The position numbers and the translations under genes were made by a program. The notes below the pieces were generated by a model that did not search any database, was not told the DNA's origin, and saw only the letters and a list, made by a program, of their open reading frames with translations. This document shows, piece after piece, positions 20,102-29,123 of a stretch of DNA of 64,000 nt. Source of the DNA: Promicromonospora soli (GTDB lineage Bacteria; Actinomycetota; Actinomycetes; Actinomycetales; Cellulomonadaceae); NCBI RefSeq assembly GCF_014653785.1, contig NZ_BNAS01000007.1:89123-153122 (forward strand), written 5' to 3'. Position 1 is the first letter of the stretch. Every line of letters starts with the position of its first letter.

Positions 20102-21118
20102 GTGAGCCTCACCCAGGGAGTGCCCCAGGAGGTGCTCGGCGCGAGCACCCCGCCAGGCGCCGGACCGGCGGGCACAGGCAAGGGGGGTGGTCGCGACAGA
20201 CGCCGTCGAGCACCGACCCAAGGCAAGACCTCGGGGTCGATGTTCCTCGTCGTCCTGCCGTTCCTCGTGCTCGTCTTCGTGTTCTCGTACCTGCCGCTGC
20301 TCGGCTGGGTCACCGCTCTCTACGACTACAAGCCGGCACTCGGCCTGGGCGGCAGCGAGTTCGTCGGGCTGCAGTGGTTCGAGATCCTGGTCTCGTCCGA
20401 GACGCAGCTCCAGCAGATCGGTCAGGTCCTGGCGAACACCCTCGCCATGAGCTTCCTCGGCATCGCGACATCGCTGCTGCCGGTCTTCTTCGCGATGCTG
20501 CTCAACGAGGTCCGTTCCACCTGGTTCCGGAACACGGTGCAGACGCTCACGACACTCCCGAACTTCATCTCGTGGGTGCTCGTGTACATGATCGCGTTCT
20601 CGCTGTTCTCGACGTCGGGCCTGGTCAACACCACGCTGCACGACTGGGGCCTGATCACGGTCCCCATGAAGTTCCTCGACACCGACCAGCACGTCTGGCT
20701 GACCATGCTCGCCTGGAGCCTGTGGAAGGGCCTGGGCTGGGGCGCGATCATGTACCTCGCCGCCATCGCGGGGATCGACCAGTCGCTGTACGAGTCGGCG
20801 CGGATCGACGGCGCCAACCGGTTCCAGCTCATGCGCTACATCACGTTCCCGCAGCTCATGCCTACCTACGTGGTGCTACTGATCCTCTCCATCGCCAGCA
20901 TCCTCAACAACGGCATGGAGCAGTACTTCGTCTTCCAGAACGCCTTCAACAGGGAGCACATCCAGGTGCTCGACCTGTACGTCTACAACATCGGCATGAC
21001 GGGGAACAGCCTGTCGATGGCGACGGCCCTCAGCATGCTCAAGAGCCTGATCTCGCTCGCGCTCCTGATCGCCGCCAACGCGATCGCGAAGCGCGCCCGC
21101 GGGACGTCGATCATCTAG
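20102..21118 (+). CDS. ABC transporter permease, LplB type
   Basis: This 338-residue protein has six predicted membrane helices after a Gly/Arg-rich N-terminus. The EAA-like loop is ESARIDGANRFQLMRYITFP. It belongs to the LplB/YteP group whose members import plant-wall oligosaccharides such as aldouronates. The GTG at 20102 has AAGGGA 7 bp upstream. It is the first gene of a permease-permease-binding protein-binding protein operon with no ATPase gene. Confidence 0.9.
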   Translation: MSLTQGVPQEVLGASTPPGAGPAGTGKGGGRDRRRRAPTQGKTSGSMFLVVLPFLVLVFVFSYLPLLGWVTALYDYKPALGLGGSEFVGLQWFEILVSSETQLQQIGQVLANTLAMSFLGIATSLLPVFFAMLLNEVRSTWFRNTVQTLTTLPNFISWVLVYMIAFSLFSTSGLVNTTLHDWGLITVPMKFLDTDQHVWLTMLAWSLWKGLGWGAIMYLAAIAGIDQSLYESARIDGANRFQLMRYITFPQLMPTYVVLLILSIASILNNGMEQYFVFQNAFNREHIQVLDLYVYNIGMTGNSLSMATALSMLKSLISLALLIAANAIAKRARGTSII

Positions 21119-21133
21119 GAAAGGACCGACGTC

Positions 21134-22057
21134 GTGACCACCATGGACACCGGGCCCCACTGGCGCCACGCCCGCGGGGACATCCCGTTCGCCATCATCA
21201 ACTACGCCGGCTTCTTGCTCTTCGCACTGGTCTGCGGCTACCCGTTCTACTACCTGATCATCAACTCGGTCAGCGCGAACGACATCAGCGCGCTCGGCGA
21301 CGTGCGCCTGTTGCCGGTCGGCCTCCACCTGTCGAACTACGAACAGATCCTCGGCTTGCCGGGACTGACGAGCTCGTTGCTGGTCTCGATCGCGCGCACC
21401 GTGATCGGCACCGGAGCCACCGTCCTCGCGTCGGCGTTCCTCGGCTTCATGTTCACGCAGGAGCGCCTGCAGAATCGCTCCCTCTGGTACCGGCTGGTCA
21501 TCTTCACGATGTACTTCAACGCCGGCCTCATCCCGGTGTACGTCACGATCCATACGCTCGGGCTGACCAACAACTTCTGGGTCTACATCCTCCCGGCGAT
21601 CGTGCAGCCCTTCAACATCATCCTCGTCAAGACGTACGTGGAGTCGCTGCCGCAGTCGCTGCAGGAGGCCGCCGAGCTCGACGGTGCCGGGATCGTGACG
21701 ATCTTCTTCCGGATCATGCTCCCGAACATGACGCCGATCCTCGCGACGGTGGCGATCTTCTCCGCGGTGGCCCAGTGGAACTCGTTCCAGGACACGCTGC
21801 TGTACGTCACGGACCAGCGGCTCTACCCGCTGCAGTACACGCTCTACACCTATCTCAACCAGGCCAACAGCCTGGCTCAGGCGGCACAGAACGCGCAGGG
21901 CAACCTCGGCGCGATCGTCTCTGCCGCCACGACCCAGACGCCCACGTCGATCCGCATGACGGTCGCCGTGATCGTCGTGCTGCCGATCATCTTCGTCTAC
22001 CCGCTGTTCCAGCGGTACTTCGTCAAGGGCATCATGCTCGGCGCGGTCAAGGGCTGA
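21134..22057 (+). CDS. ABC transporter permease, YtcP/LplC type
   Basis: This 307-residue protein has six membrane helices and the EAA loop EAAELDGAGIVTIFFRIMLP, and ends in ...YFVKGIMLGAVKG, which is typical of YtcP/LplC permeases. It starts with GTG 15 bp after the LplB-type gene, behind GGAAAGGA. It forms the second half of the membrane channel. Confidence 0.92.
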   Translation: MTTMDTGPHWRHARGDIPFAIINYAGFLLFALVCGYPFYYLIINSVSANDISALGDVRLLPVGLHLSNYEQILGLPGLTSSLLVSIARTVIGTGATVLASAFLGFMFTQERLQNRSLWYRLVIFTMYFNAGLIPVYVTIHTLGLTNNFWVYILPAIVQPFNIILVKTYVESLPQSLQEAAELDGAGIVTIFFRIMLPNMTPILATVAIFSAVAQWNSFQDTLLYVTDQRLYPLQYTLYTYLNQANSLAQAAQNAQGNLGAIVSAATTQTPTSIRMTVAVIVVLPIIFVYPLFQRYFVKGIMLGAVKG

Positions 22058-22087
22058 CCGCGTCCCATGACCACACAAAGGAGTGTC

Positions 22088-23839
22088 ATGAGATCACACA
22101 AGGCCATCGCGATGATGGTGGCTCCGCTGCTGGGGATACTGTCCCTCGCGGCCTGCACGGGGTCGGGGACGCCGGAGGACGCCGAGGCGGTGTCGATCGA
22201 CCAGGACTGGTCGAAGGCCGAGCCCCTCACGATCGACGTCTTCGACGGCCCGGCCAACTACCAGGGCATCCAGGGCGGCTGGTTCGCCAAGGTCGTGAAG
22301 GACAAGTTCAACATGGAGCTGAACATCCTCGCCCCGGCCGTGGCCGGTGGCGGCGACACGCTCTACAACACCCGCGTCGCGGGCGGCGAGCTCGGCGACC
22401 TCGTCATCGTCGGCAAGGGCAAGCAGGCCGACGAGCTGGTCGAGGGCGGCCTGCTGCTCGACGCGTCGCCCTACTACGAGTCCATGAAGAACGTGTCCGC
22501 GTACGACACGGCGGTCCAGTACCTCAACGAGGGCAAGGACGGCGTCTACACCTTCCCGACCGTGGTCTCCTCGCTCAAGCCGACCGAGCCGTCCGAGGGC
22601 GTCGACCCGACGTTCGGCCCGTACCTGCGCTGGGACTACTACGCCGAGGCCGGCTACCCCGAGATCGGCACCCTCGAGGACCTCCTGCCGGTGCTCAAGG
22701 AGATGCAGGACGCGCACCCGAAGGCCGACAACGGCAAGCCGACGTACGCCATGTCGCTGTTCAAGGACTGGGACGGCAACGTGATGACCATGGCGGGGCA
22801 GCCGCCGGCCCTCTACGGGTACGAGCACGTCGCCTTCGCCGAGGCCAAGGCGGACGGGTCCGACTACCACGGCGTCCTCGACCCCGAGTCGCAGTACGTG
22901 CGCGCACTGAAGTTCTACTACGAGGCGAACCAGATGGGCCTCGTCGACCCGGAGTCGACGACGCAGAACTACGACACGATGTTCGCCAAGTACCAGGCCG
23001 GCCAGGTCCTGCTGTCCTGGTGGCCGTGGCTGGGCCAGTCGGCGTACAACACCGAGCAGAACATGGCCAAGGGCAAGGGCTTCCAGATCGCCCCGATGCA
23101 GGACCAGACGGTCCTCTCCCGCGGCGCCGACGTGTACGGCGGCGGGCTGATCTTCGGTATCGGCTCGAAGGCCGAGGACCCGGCTCGCATTGCGGCGTTC
23201 ATCGACTGGCTCTACTCGCCGGAGGGCGTCGAGTCCAACTCCTCCGATAACGCGGGTGCCGGTCCCAAGGGGCTGACCTGGGAGGACGGGCCTGACGGGC
23301 CGGAGCTCACCGACTTCGGCCGGAAGGCCATCCTGGAGGGCGGCGACGAGGAGGTGCCGGCCGAGTGGGGCGGCGGCGCGTACAGGGACGGCGGCTCGGC
23401 GCTCAACGTCAGCGGAGTCCTGCAGAACGACGAGGACCCGCGAACGGGCTACCCGTACAACTACAAGTTCTGGCCGAGCTACCAGGAGACAGCGGCCAAC
23501 CCGCTCACCGAGGACTGGTCCGAGCACATGGGCGGCGCCACCACGACCATGGAGTACCTGCAGTCCAACGACCAGCTGCTGGTCGCACCGGGCGCGAGCT
23601 TCACCACCCCGACGGACAGCTCCGAGATCGAGACGATGCGCAACCAGGTCAAGGCCACGATCGTGGAGCACTCCTGGAAGATGGCCTTCGCCAAGGACGA
23701 GGCCGAGTTCGAAGCCCTGCTCGCCGAGATGCAGGAGACGGCGAACGGCCTGGGCTACGAGAAGGTCCTCGAGGTCGACCTGGCCAACGCCAAGGCCCAG
23801 AACGAGGCCCGCGAAGCGGTCGCCAACGAGTTCGGCTGA
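22088..23839 (+). CDS. Extracellular oligosaccharide-binding lipoprotein, copy 1 (LplA type)
   Basis: This 583-residue LplA-like binding protein has a signal peptide and lipobox LAAC (C23). It lies 30 bp after the second permease, with AAAGGAG before its ATG; the longer frame from 22067 adds only seven residues without a ribosome site. Large (about 580-residue) binding proteins of this type bind plant-wall oligosaccharides. It is one of a tandem pair: the signal peptide and much of the body are the same as in copy 2, but ligand-side segments such as residues around 150-200 and 330-350 differ. Confidence 0.92.
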   Translation: MRSHKAIAMMVAPLLGILSLAACTGSGTPEDAEAVSIDQDWSKAEPLTIDVFDGPANYQGIQGGWFAKVVKDKFNMELNILAPAVAGGGDTLYNTRVAGGELGDLVIVGKGKQADELVEGGLLLDASPYYESMKNVSAYDTAVQYLNEGKDGVYTFPTVVSSLKPTEPSEGVDPTFGPYLRWDYYAEAGYPEIGTLEDLLPVLKEMQDAHPKADNGKPTYAMSLFKDWDGNVMTMAGQPPALYGYEHVAFAEAKADGSDYHGVLDPESQYVRALKFYYEANQMGLVDPESTTQNYDTMFAKYQAGQVLLSWWPWLGQSAYNTEQNMAKGKGFQIAPMQDQTVLSRGADVYGGGLIFGIGSKAEDPARIAAFIDWLYSPEGVESNSSDNAGAGPKGLTWEDGPDGPELTDFGRKAILEGGDEEVPAEWGGGAYRDGGSALNVSGVLQNDEDPRTGYPYNYKFWPSYQETAANPLTEDWSEHMGGATTTMEYLQSNDQLLVAPGASFTTPTDSSEIETMRNQVKATIVEHSWKMAFAKDEAEFEALLAEMQETANGLGYEKVLEVDLANAKAQNEAREAVANEFG

Positions 23840-23874
23840 GCGCCGTCCATTCCGTGTTAACACAAGGGAGTGTC

Positions 23875-25626
23875 ATGAGATCACACAAGGCCATAGCGAT
23901 GATGGTGGCTCCGCTGCTGGGGATCCTGTCCCTCGCGGCCTGCACGGGGTCGGGGACGCCGGAGGACGCCGAGGCGGTGTCGCTCGACCAGGACTGGTCC
24001 AAGGCCGAGCCCATCACTATCGACGTCTTCGACGTTCCAGCCAACTACCAGGGCATCCAGAGCGGCTGGTTCGGCAAGATCGTCAAGGACAAGTTCAACA
24101 TGGAGCTGAACATCCTCGCCCCGAACGTCGCGGGCGGCGGTGACACGCTCTACAACACCCGCGTTGCGGGCGGCGAGCTCGGCGATCTCGTCATCGTGGG
24201 CAAGGGCAAGCAGGCCGACGAGCTGGTCGAGGGCGGCCTGCTGCTCGACGCGTCCCCCTACTACGAGTCCATGAAGAACGCGTCCGCGTACGACCCGGCG
24301 GTCCAGAAGCTGAACGAGGGCAAGGACGGCGTCTACGCCTTCCCGACCACGGTCTCCACGATCAAGCCGACCGAGCCGGGCGAGAGCATCGACCCGACAT
24401 TCGGCCCGTTCCTGCGGTGGGACTACTACGCCGAGGCCGGCTACCCCGAGATCGGCACCCTCGAGGACCTCCTGCCGGTGCTCAAGGAGATGCAGGACGC
24501 CCACCCGAAGGCCGACAACGGCAAGCCCACCTACGCCATCTCCCTGTTCAAGGACTGGGATGGCAACATGATGGTGATGGGCAAGCAGCCGACGACCCTC
24601 TACGGCTACGACGAGATGGGCTTCGTGCTCGCCAAGGCCGACGGCTCGGACTACCAGAGCATCATCGACGCCGACTCGGAGTACGTGCGCGCGCTGAAGT
24701 TCTACAACAAGGCGAACCAGATGGGCCTCGTCGACCCGGAGTCGACCACGCAGAACTACGACACGATGTTCGCCAAGTACCAGGCCGGCCAGGTCCTGCT
24801 GTCCTGGTGGCCGTGGCTGGGCCAGTCGGCGTACAACACCGAGAAGAACATGGCCGACGGCAAGGGCTTCGAGCTCGTGCCGATGGAGGACCAGAAGATC
24901 TTCACGTACGGCGCCGAGGCGTACGGCGGCGGGCTGGTCTACGGCATCGGCTCGAAGGCCGAGGACCCGGCTCGCATCGCGGCGTTCATCGACTGGCTCT
25001 ACTCGCCGGAGGGTGTCCAGGTCACCTCCTCCGACACCATGGGCGCCGCCGGTCCTGAGGGGCTGACCTGGGAGGACGGGCCTGACGGGCCGGAGCTCAC
25101 CGAGTTCGGCCGGAAGGCCATCCTGGAGGGCGACGCGGACGTTCCGGCCGAGTGGGGCGGCGGAAAGTACAAGGACGGCGGCTCGGCGCTCAACGTGTCG
25201 GCGGTGCTGCCCGCCGAGGTGGACCCGAACACGGGCCTCCCGTACAACTACAAGTACTGGCCCAGCTACCAGGAGACCGTCGCCAACCCGCTGACGGAGG
25301 ACTGGAGCGCGCAGATGGGCGGCGCGACGACCACCATGCAGTATCTGCAGGAGAACGACCAGCTCATCGTGGCGCCGGGGTCGGGCTTCACCGCCCCGAC
25401 AGACGACTCGGAGATCGAGACACTGCGCAACCAGGTCAAGGCCAGCATCGTCGAGTACTCCTGGAAGATGGCGTTCGCCAAGGACGACACCGAGTTCGAC
25501 TCCCTGCTCGCGGAGCTCCAGGAGACGGTGAACGGCCTGGGCTACGAGAAGGTCCTCGAGGTCGACATGGCCAACGCCAAGGCGCAGAACGACGCCCGCG
25601 TCGCGGTCGCCAACGAGTTCGGCTGA
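23875..25626 (+). CDS. Extracellular oligosaccharide-binding lipoprotein, copy 2 (LplA type)
   Basis: This tandem duplicate of the preceding gene has exactly the same length (583 residues), an identical 32-residue N-terminus including the lipobox LAAC (C23), and a near-identical ribosome site (AAGGGAGTGTC). Many substitutions are spread through the body, so it is an established paralogue and not an assembly copy. The ATG at 23875 is chosen by this alignment; the open frame extends upstream into copy 1 by chance. The two proteins may widen the ligand range of one transporter. Confidence 0.92.
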   Translation: MRSHKAIAMMVAPLLGILSLAACTGSGTPEDAEAVSLDQDWSKAEPITIDVFDVPANYQGIQSGWFGKIVKDKFNMELNILAPNVAGGGDTLYNTRVAGGELGDLVIVGKGKQADELVEGGLLLDASPYYESMKNASAYDPAVQKLNEGKDGVYAFPTTVSTIKPTEPGESIDPTFGPFLRWDYYAEAGYPEIGTLEDLLPVLKEMQDAHPKADNGKPTYAISLFKDWDGNMMVMGKQPTTLYGYDEMGFVLAKADGSDYQSIIDADSEYVRALKFYNKANQMGLVDPESTTQNYDTMFAKYQAGQVLLSWWPWLGQSAYNTEKNMADGKGFELVPMEDQKIFTYGAEAYGGGLVYGIGSKAEDPARIAAFIDWLYSPEGVQVTSSDTMGAAGPEGLTWEDGPDGPELTEFGRKAILEGDADVPAEWGGGKYKDGGSALNVSAVLPAEVDPNTGLPYNYKYWPSYQETVANPLTEDWSAQMGGATTTMQYLQENDQLIVAPGSGFTAPTDDSEIETLRNQVKASIVEYSWKMAFAKDDTEFDSLLAELQETVNGLGYEKVLEVDMANAKAQNDARVAVANEFG

Positions 25627-25657
25627 GCCGGAAGCGGAACCGCCTGATCCCGGGGCG

Positions 25658-25717
25658 GTAGACGGCACGCGCAAGGCCCAGGCGATCGATCGCCTGGGCC
25701 TTGTGCGTGCCGTCTAC
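25658..25717. terminator. Bidirectional terminator, 60-bp near-perfect palindrome
   Basis: Two 30-bp arms meet without a loop at 25687/25688, with a single G-T type mismatch. The element ends the binding-protein operon on the plus strand. Its right arm contains the TAG stop codon of the convergent YesL-like gene (25716-25714), so it can end both transcripts. Confidence 0.75.
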
Positions 25718-26361
25718 TCGCCGGAGAACGGGCTGACCGGGTCGAGCGCGGTGGGATCACCGCTGCGCCGCCGGAAGACGCTGTGCAGCACTAGCGCGTC
25801 CACGTATGCCCCCACCGAGAACCCGATTGTCACCACGAGCACCACGGCCGGCGGGTACACGTACAACAGGCTCACCGTCGCGACCGGCCGCAGCAGCAGG
25901 GCGAACGTGCGCAGCGGCTCGCCGAGCGGCAGCAGCAGGGCGTTGCGCACGATCCGGCCCAGCGGGTCGGCGTACCGCGCGACCAGCGCCAGGCCGCACA
26001 GCAGCGCGGCCGCCAGGTAGGCGGTGAGCAGCACCGCGACGGTGCCGACGGCAGTCCCGACGGCGCTGCCCGTCGCCAGCCAGAAGGCCGCGGCGAAGCC
26101 CGCCATCGCGGCCGGCAGGCCAAGCAGCAGCCCGACGGCCGTGCCACGCCAGAGGTTTCGCCGCAGGGCGATGAGGAACCCCGTGATCAGGTAGCCGCGC
26201 TCCTCGTCGGCGTACCGCAGCGCAACCTCGTAGAGCGCGGCGGTCGCTGCCCCGGCGGTCACGACCGGCAGGCAGGCAACGATGTACAGCACGTTGAGCA
26301 GTACGAAGTGCAGGAACGTCGTCAGTCCCTGCGCGCTCCGGCTGTCGGGGTCGATCTTCAT
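25714..26361 (-). CDS. DUF624/YesL-like membrane protein
   Basis: This 215-residue protein has about five to six membrane helices and belongs to the DUF624 (YesL) family. These proteins are regularly found next to Lpl-type oligosaccharide transporters and glycosidases, but their function is not established. It follows the GH3 gene by 39 bp on the same strand, so the two form an operon. The short gap holds repeated TCTATCCGG/TTATCCGG units (about 26370-26408). Confidence 0.8.
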   Translation of the reverse strand: MKIDPDSRSAQGLTTFLHFVLLNVLYIVACLPVVTAGAATAALYEVALRYADEERGYLITGFLIALRRNLWRGTAVGLLLGLPAAMAGFAAAFWLATGSAVGTAVGTVAVLLTAYLAAALLCGLALVARYADPLGRIVRNALLLPLGEPLRTFALLLRPVATVSLLYVYPPAVVLVVTIGFSVGAYVDALVLHSVFRRRSGDPTALDPVSPFSGE

Positions 26362-26400
26362 GCTGTTGTCCTTATCCGGTCTCTATCCGGTCTATCCGGT

Positions 26401-28920
26401 TTATCCGGTCACGGTCAGCTCGCCGCGCACCGGCAGGTCCACGCTCGACGCCCCGGCGGCCACGGCGTAGGTCGCGGCCGGCACCCGGAGGTCGCCGTCG
26501 AGCAGGCCCGGCACGTCGCCCGATGGCGCTGCCGCAGCCCCGTGCCACAGTGCCAGACGCGCGATGTCGAAGGGCACCGCCACCGACGCGGTCTCGCCCG
26601 GGGCGAGCCGGACGCGACGGTAGCCGAGCAGGAGCCGCACGGGCGAGTCCGTCCCAGGGGCCCCGAGCGAGTACACCTGCACGAGCTCCTCGGCAGGCCG
26701 CTCACCGGTGTTGCGCACGGTCACCGAGGCCGTGACCACGCCAGGCCCGGCGGGGTCGCGCGGCGTCAGCGGCGGGTGGTCACGCGTCGGCGTCGGGGCG
26801 GCGATCTCCGCCACGGAGAGCGACAGCCCTTCGTACAACACGGACGAGTAGGTCAGGCCGTGGCCGAAGGCGAACGTGGGCGCCCCTGCCTCGCCGTCGG
26901 GCAGGTGCCGGTAGGTGACCTGCTGGCGGCGGGTGTCGTAGTCGAAGAGGTCGCCGGCCTGCTCGGGACGCGCCGGCCATGTCTGAGCCAGCCGCCCGGA
27001 CGGCTCGACGGCGCCGGTCAGCACATCGGCCAGGCCGTGCCCGAGCTCCTGGCCGCCGTGGCTGCTCCACACGACGGTCGGGGCGTCGGCAACGCCGGGA
27101 CCGAGCACGTACGGGTAGCTCGACACGATGGTCAGCACGGCGCGCGGGTTGGCCTCGACGGCGGCGCGCCACGTCTCCACGGCGGCGTCGGGCAGCCACA
27201 GGTCGGGCCGGTCCTTCGTCTCGCGGCCGTTCAGGTGCGGGTCGTTCCCGACCGCGACGACGACGGCGTCGCACGAGGCCGCCGCCTGGGCCACCAGGGC
27301 CGCACCGGACTCGAGCACGCGGGCCGTGAACCGCTCGGCGTCGGCGAGCGTGTGCCCTTCGGCGCACACCAGGCCGGTGTCGCGCTGGACGCGCACCCAG
27401 CGTCCGGAGCCGAGGTGCAGCAGGGACCACGAGCCGTCGGCGTGCACGTGCCGGCGGAAGCTCTCCTGGACCTCCCAGCCCCCTACCCGCTCGGCGTCTG
27501 CCCGCATCGGGTAGGCGCCTCCGGTGAGCAGGCGGCCAGAGGCGCCCGAACGCAGCGTGAGCACACCCCCGCCCCAGTCCGTGACGGAGAGGCGCGCGCT
27601 GGTCCCGGCTGTGGCCGAGTCCGCGACGACCGTCGCCCCGTCCTCCGTGACGGAGACGTACCGCCCGTTCGCCGCGCGCAGGGCGACGACGTCGGCGCCG
27701 TCGGCCACCACCACCCGGTCCGCGCCGAGCGCGGCGCGCATGCCGTCCGCCGGGGTGACCGCGTACGGCGGAGTACCGGAGTACCAGTCGGTGAGCACTG
27801 CCTCCGCCATCGGTCCGACGACGGCGACCGAGCCCGCGGCGGGCAGCGGCAGCAGGCCCTCGTCGTTCCGCAGCACGACCACCGAGCGGGCCACCGCCTC
27901 CCGCGCGAGCTCGCGGTGCTCGGGCAGGTCGAGGTGGTCCGGCGTGATGCCGGCGTACGGGTCGGCGTCACCGTCGAGCTCGCCGCTGCGCAGGCGCAGC
28001 TCGAGGAGGCGCAGCACGGAACGGTCGACGTCGTCCATGGTGAGCAGGCCACGGTCCAGGGCCTCCTGGAGGCGCTGGATGGTGGGGGTGGAGTCGGCGT
28101 CGTCGTCGGTGAACGAGTCGACACCGGCGCGGACCAGCGCGGCGTTGCCGCTCGCCCGGTCCGCCGCGGCGCGCTGCACCGTGACCACGAACATCGGGGC
28201 GGCGGCGTCGGAGACCAGGGCGACCGACCCGTCGGTCCAGGACCGCAGCTCGCTGAAGAGCTCGGTCTGCAGGTGCGCGGGAGTGCCGTTGACCTGGTTG
28301 TACGCCGGCATGACGCCCGCGGCCACGCCCGCCTCGATCGGCTCCCGGAAGGCGGGGAGCTCCTCCTCGTGCAGCGTGACCGGGGTGAGGTTGGAGCTCG
28401 TGGACGAGCGGTCGGTCTCGTTGTTGTAGGCGAGGAAGTGCTTGAGGGTGGGTGTGGTCCTCCAGACCCGCTCGTGGTCCCCGCGCAGGCCCTGGCAGTA
28501 GGCGGTGGCGAGGTGCGCGGTGACGTGCGGGTCCTCGGAGTAGCCCTCCTCGTTGCGGCCCCAGGCCGGGTGCCGGAGCGTGTTCACCACCGGCGCCCAG
28601 ACGTTCAGGCTCACCGACGGGTCCCCCGCGCGCTTGGCACGAACCTCGGTGGAGACGACGTCGCCGATGCGGCGCACCAGCTCGGGGTCCCAGGTCGTGG
28701 CCAGGCCGACCGGCTGCGGGAACACCGTTGCGCGGCCCAGCCAGGCCACGCCGTGCAGCGCCTCGGCCCCGGTGTGGAACGCGCCAAGGCCCAGCCGGTC
28801 CACGGCCGGCTGGTGCTGGTGCAGCATCGCCAGCCGCTCTTCCGGGGTGAGGCGGCCGAGCAGGTCGCGGGCACGCGCGGACACGGGCAGCGCAGGATCG
28901 CGGAAGGGTGGCATGGTCAT
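26401..28920 (-). CDS. GH3 glycosidase (beta-glucosidase/beta-xylosidase) with inserted beta-trefoil-like domain
   Basis: This 839-residue intracellular GH3 enzyme has its catalytic barrel at about 20-330 with nucleophile D238 (ALVSDAAAPM). The second alpha/beta domain (about 335-405 and 540-660) carries the likely acid/base E567 in NGRETKDRPD. A fibronectin III-like domain ends the protein (about 720-835). Residues about 409-535 are an extra beta-rich insert with fascin-like trefoil repeats (VALRAANGRYVSV, LTLRSGASGRLL, LLHLGSGRWVRV). The ATG at 28920 is set by the excellent AAGGAGG 8 bp before it. A LacI-type operator lies about 80 bp upstream. Confidence 0.9.
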   Translation of the reverse strand: MTMPPFRDPALPVSARARDLLGRLTPEERLAMLHQHQPAVDRLGLGAFHTGAEALHGVAWLGRATVFPQPVGLATTWDPELVRRIGDVVSTEVRAKRAGDPSVSLNVWAPVVNTLRHPAWGRNEEGYSEDPHVTAHLATAYCQGLRGDHERVWRTTPTLKHFLAYNNETDRSSTSSNLTPVTLHEEELPAFREPIEAGVAAGVMPAYNQVNGTPAHLQTELFSELRSWTDGSVALVSDAAAPMFVVTVQRAAADRASGNAALVRAGVDSFTDDDADSTPTIQRLQEALDRGLLTMDDVDRSVLRLLELRLRSGELDGDADPYAGITPDHLDLPEHRELAREAVARSVVVLRNDEGLLPLPAAGSVAVVGPMAEAVLTDWYSGTPPYAVTPADGMRAALGADRVVVADGADVVALRAANGRYVSVTEDGATVVADSATAGTSARLSVTDWGGGVLTLRSGASGRLLTGGAYPMRADAERVGGWEVQESFRRHVHADGSWSLLHLGSGRWVRVQRDTGLVCAEGHTLADAERFTARVLESGAALVAQAAASCDAVVVAVGNDPHLNGRETKDRPDLWLPDAAVETWRAAVEANPRAVLTIVSSYPYVLGPGVADAPTVVWSSHGGQELGHGLADVLTGAVEPSGRLAQTWPARPEQAGDLFDYDTRRQQVTYRHLPDGEAGAPTFAFGHGLTYSSVLYEGLSLSVAEIAAPTPTRDHPPLTPRDPAGPGVVTASVTVRNTGERPAEELVQVYSLGAPGTDSPVRLLLGYRRVRLAPGETASVAVPFDIARLALWHGAAAAPSGDVPGLLDGDLRVPAATYAVAAGASSVDLPVRGELTVTG

Positions 28921-29000
28921 GGGTTCCTCCTTCGGACGCCGCGTCGGTGCGGCGTGGGGGTACGGCTGAGGCACGTTTGGGGTGCGCCTTCGGCGAAAAT

Positions 29001-29016
29001 GTCGAAGCGCTTCGAT
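29001..29016. promoter_or_regulatory. LacI-type operator of the GH3-YesL operon
   Basis: GTCGAAGCGCTTCGAT contains the perfect 14-bp core palindrome (29002-29015). On the minus strand it directly follows a TACCGT -10-like box (29024-29019), the same layout as at the two ABC operons. Confidence 0.75.
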
Positions 29017-29123
29017 GGACGGTACCCGGCCGAGGGTGGCGGGCGCTACCCCGCTTCGGGAGATCGCGATCCGGGGCGTCGGACGAATTGCGCCCGCCGG
29101 CGGACGAGATGTCCCGCGAACGC

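Noticed and set aside
23365..25626. 753-codon frame joining the end of binding protein 1 to binding protein 2
   Set aside because: The first 170 codons are an out-of-frame read of copy 1; the real start is the ATG at 23875 with its own ribosome site and signal peptide.
22072..25626. Binding-protein duplication as an assembly artefact
   Set aside because: Copies differ at many sites including whole segments, which an assembly error would not produce.
26370..26408. Short TCTATCCGG tandem repeats as a CRISPR or mobile element
   Set aside because: Only about four short units (8-10 bp) without spacers; more likely a slippage repeat between GH3 and the YesL-like gene.
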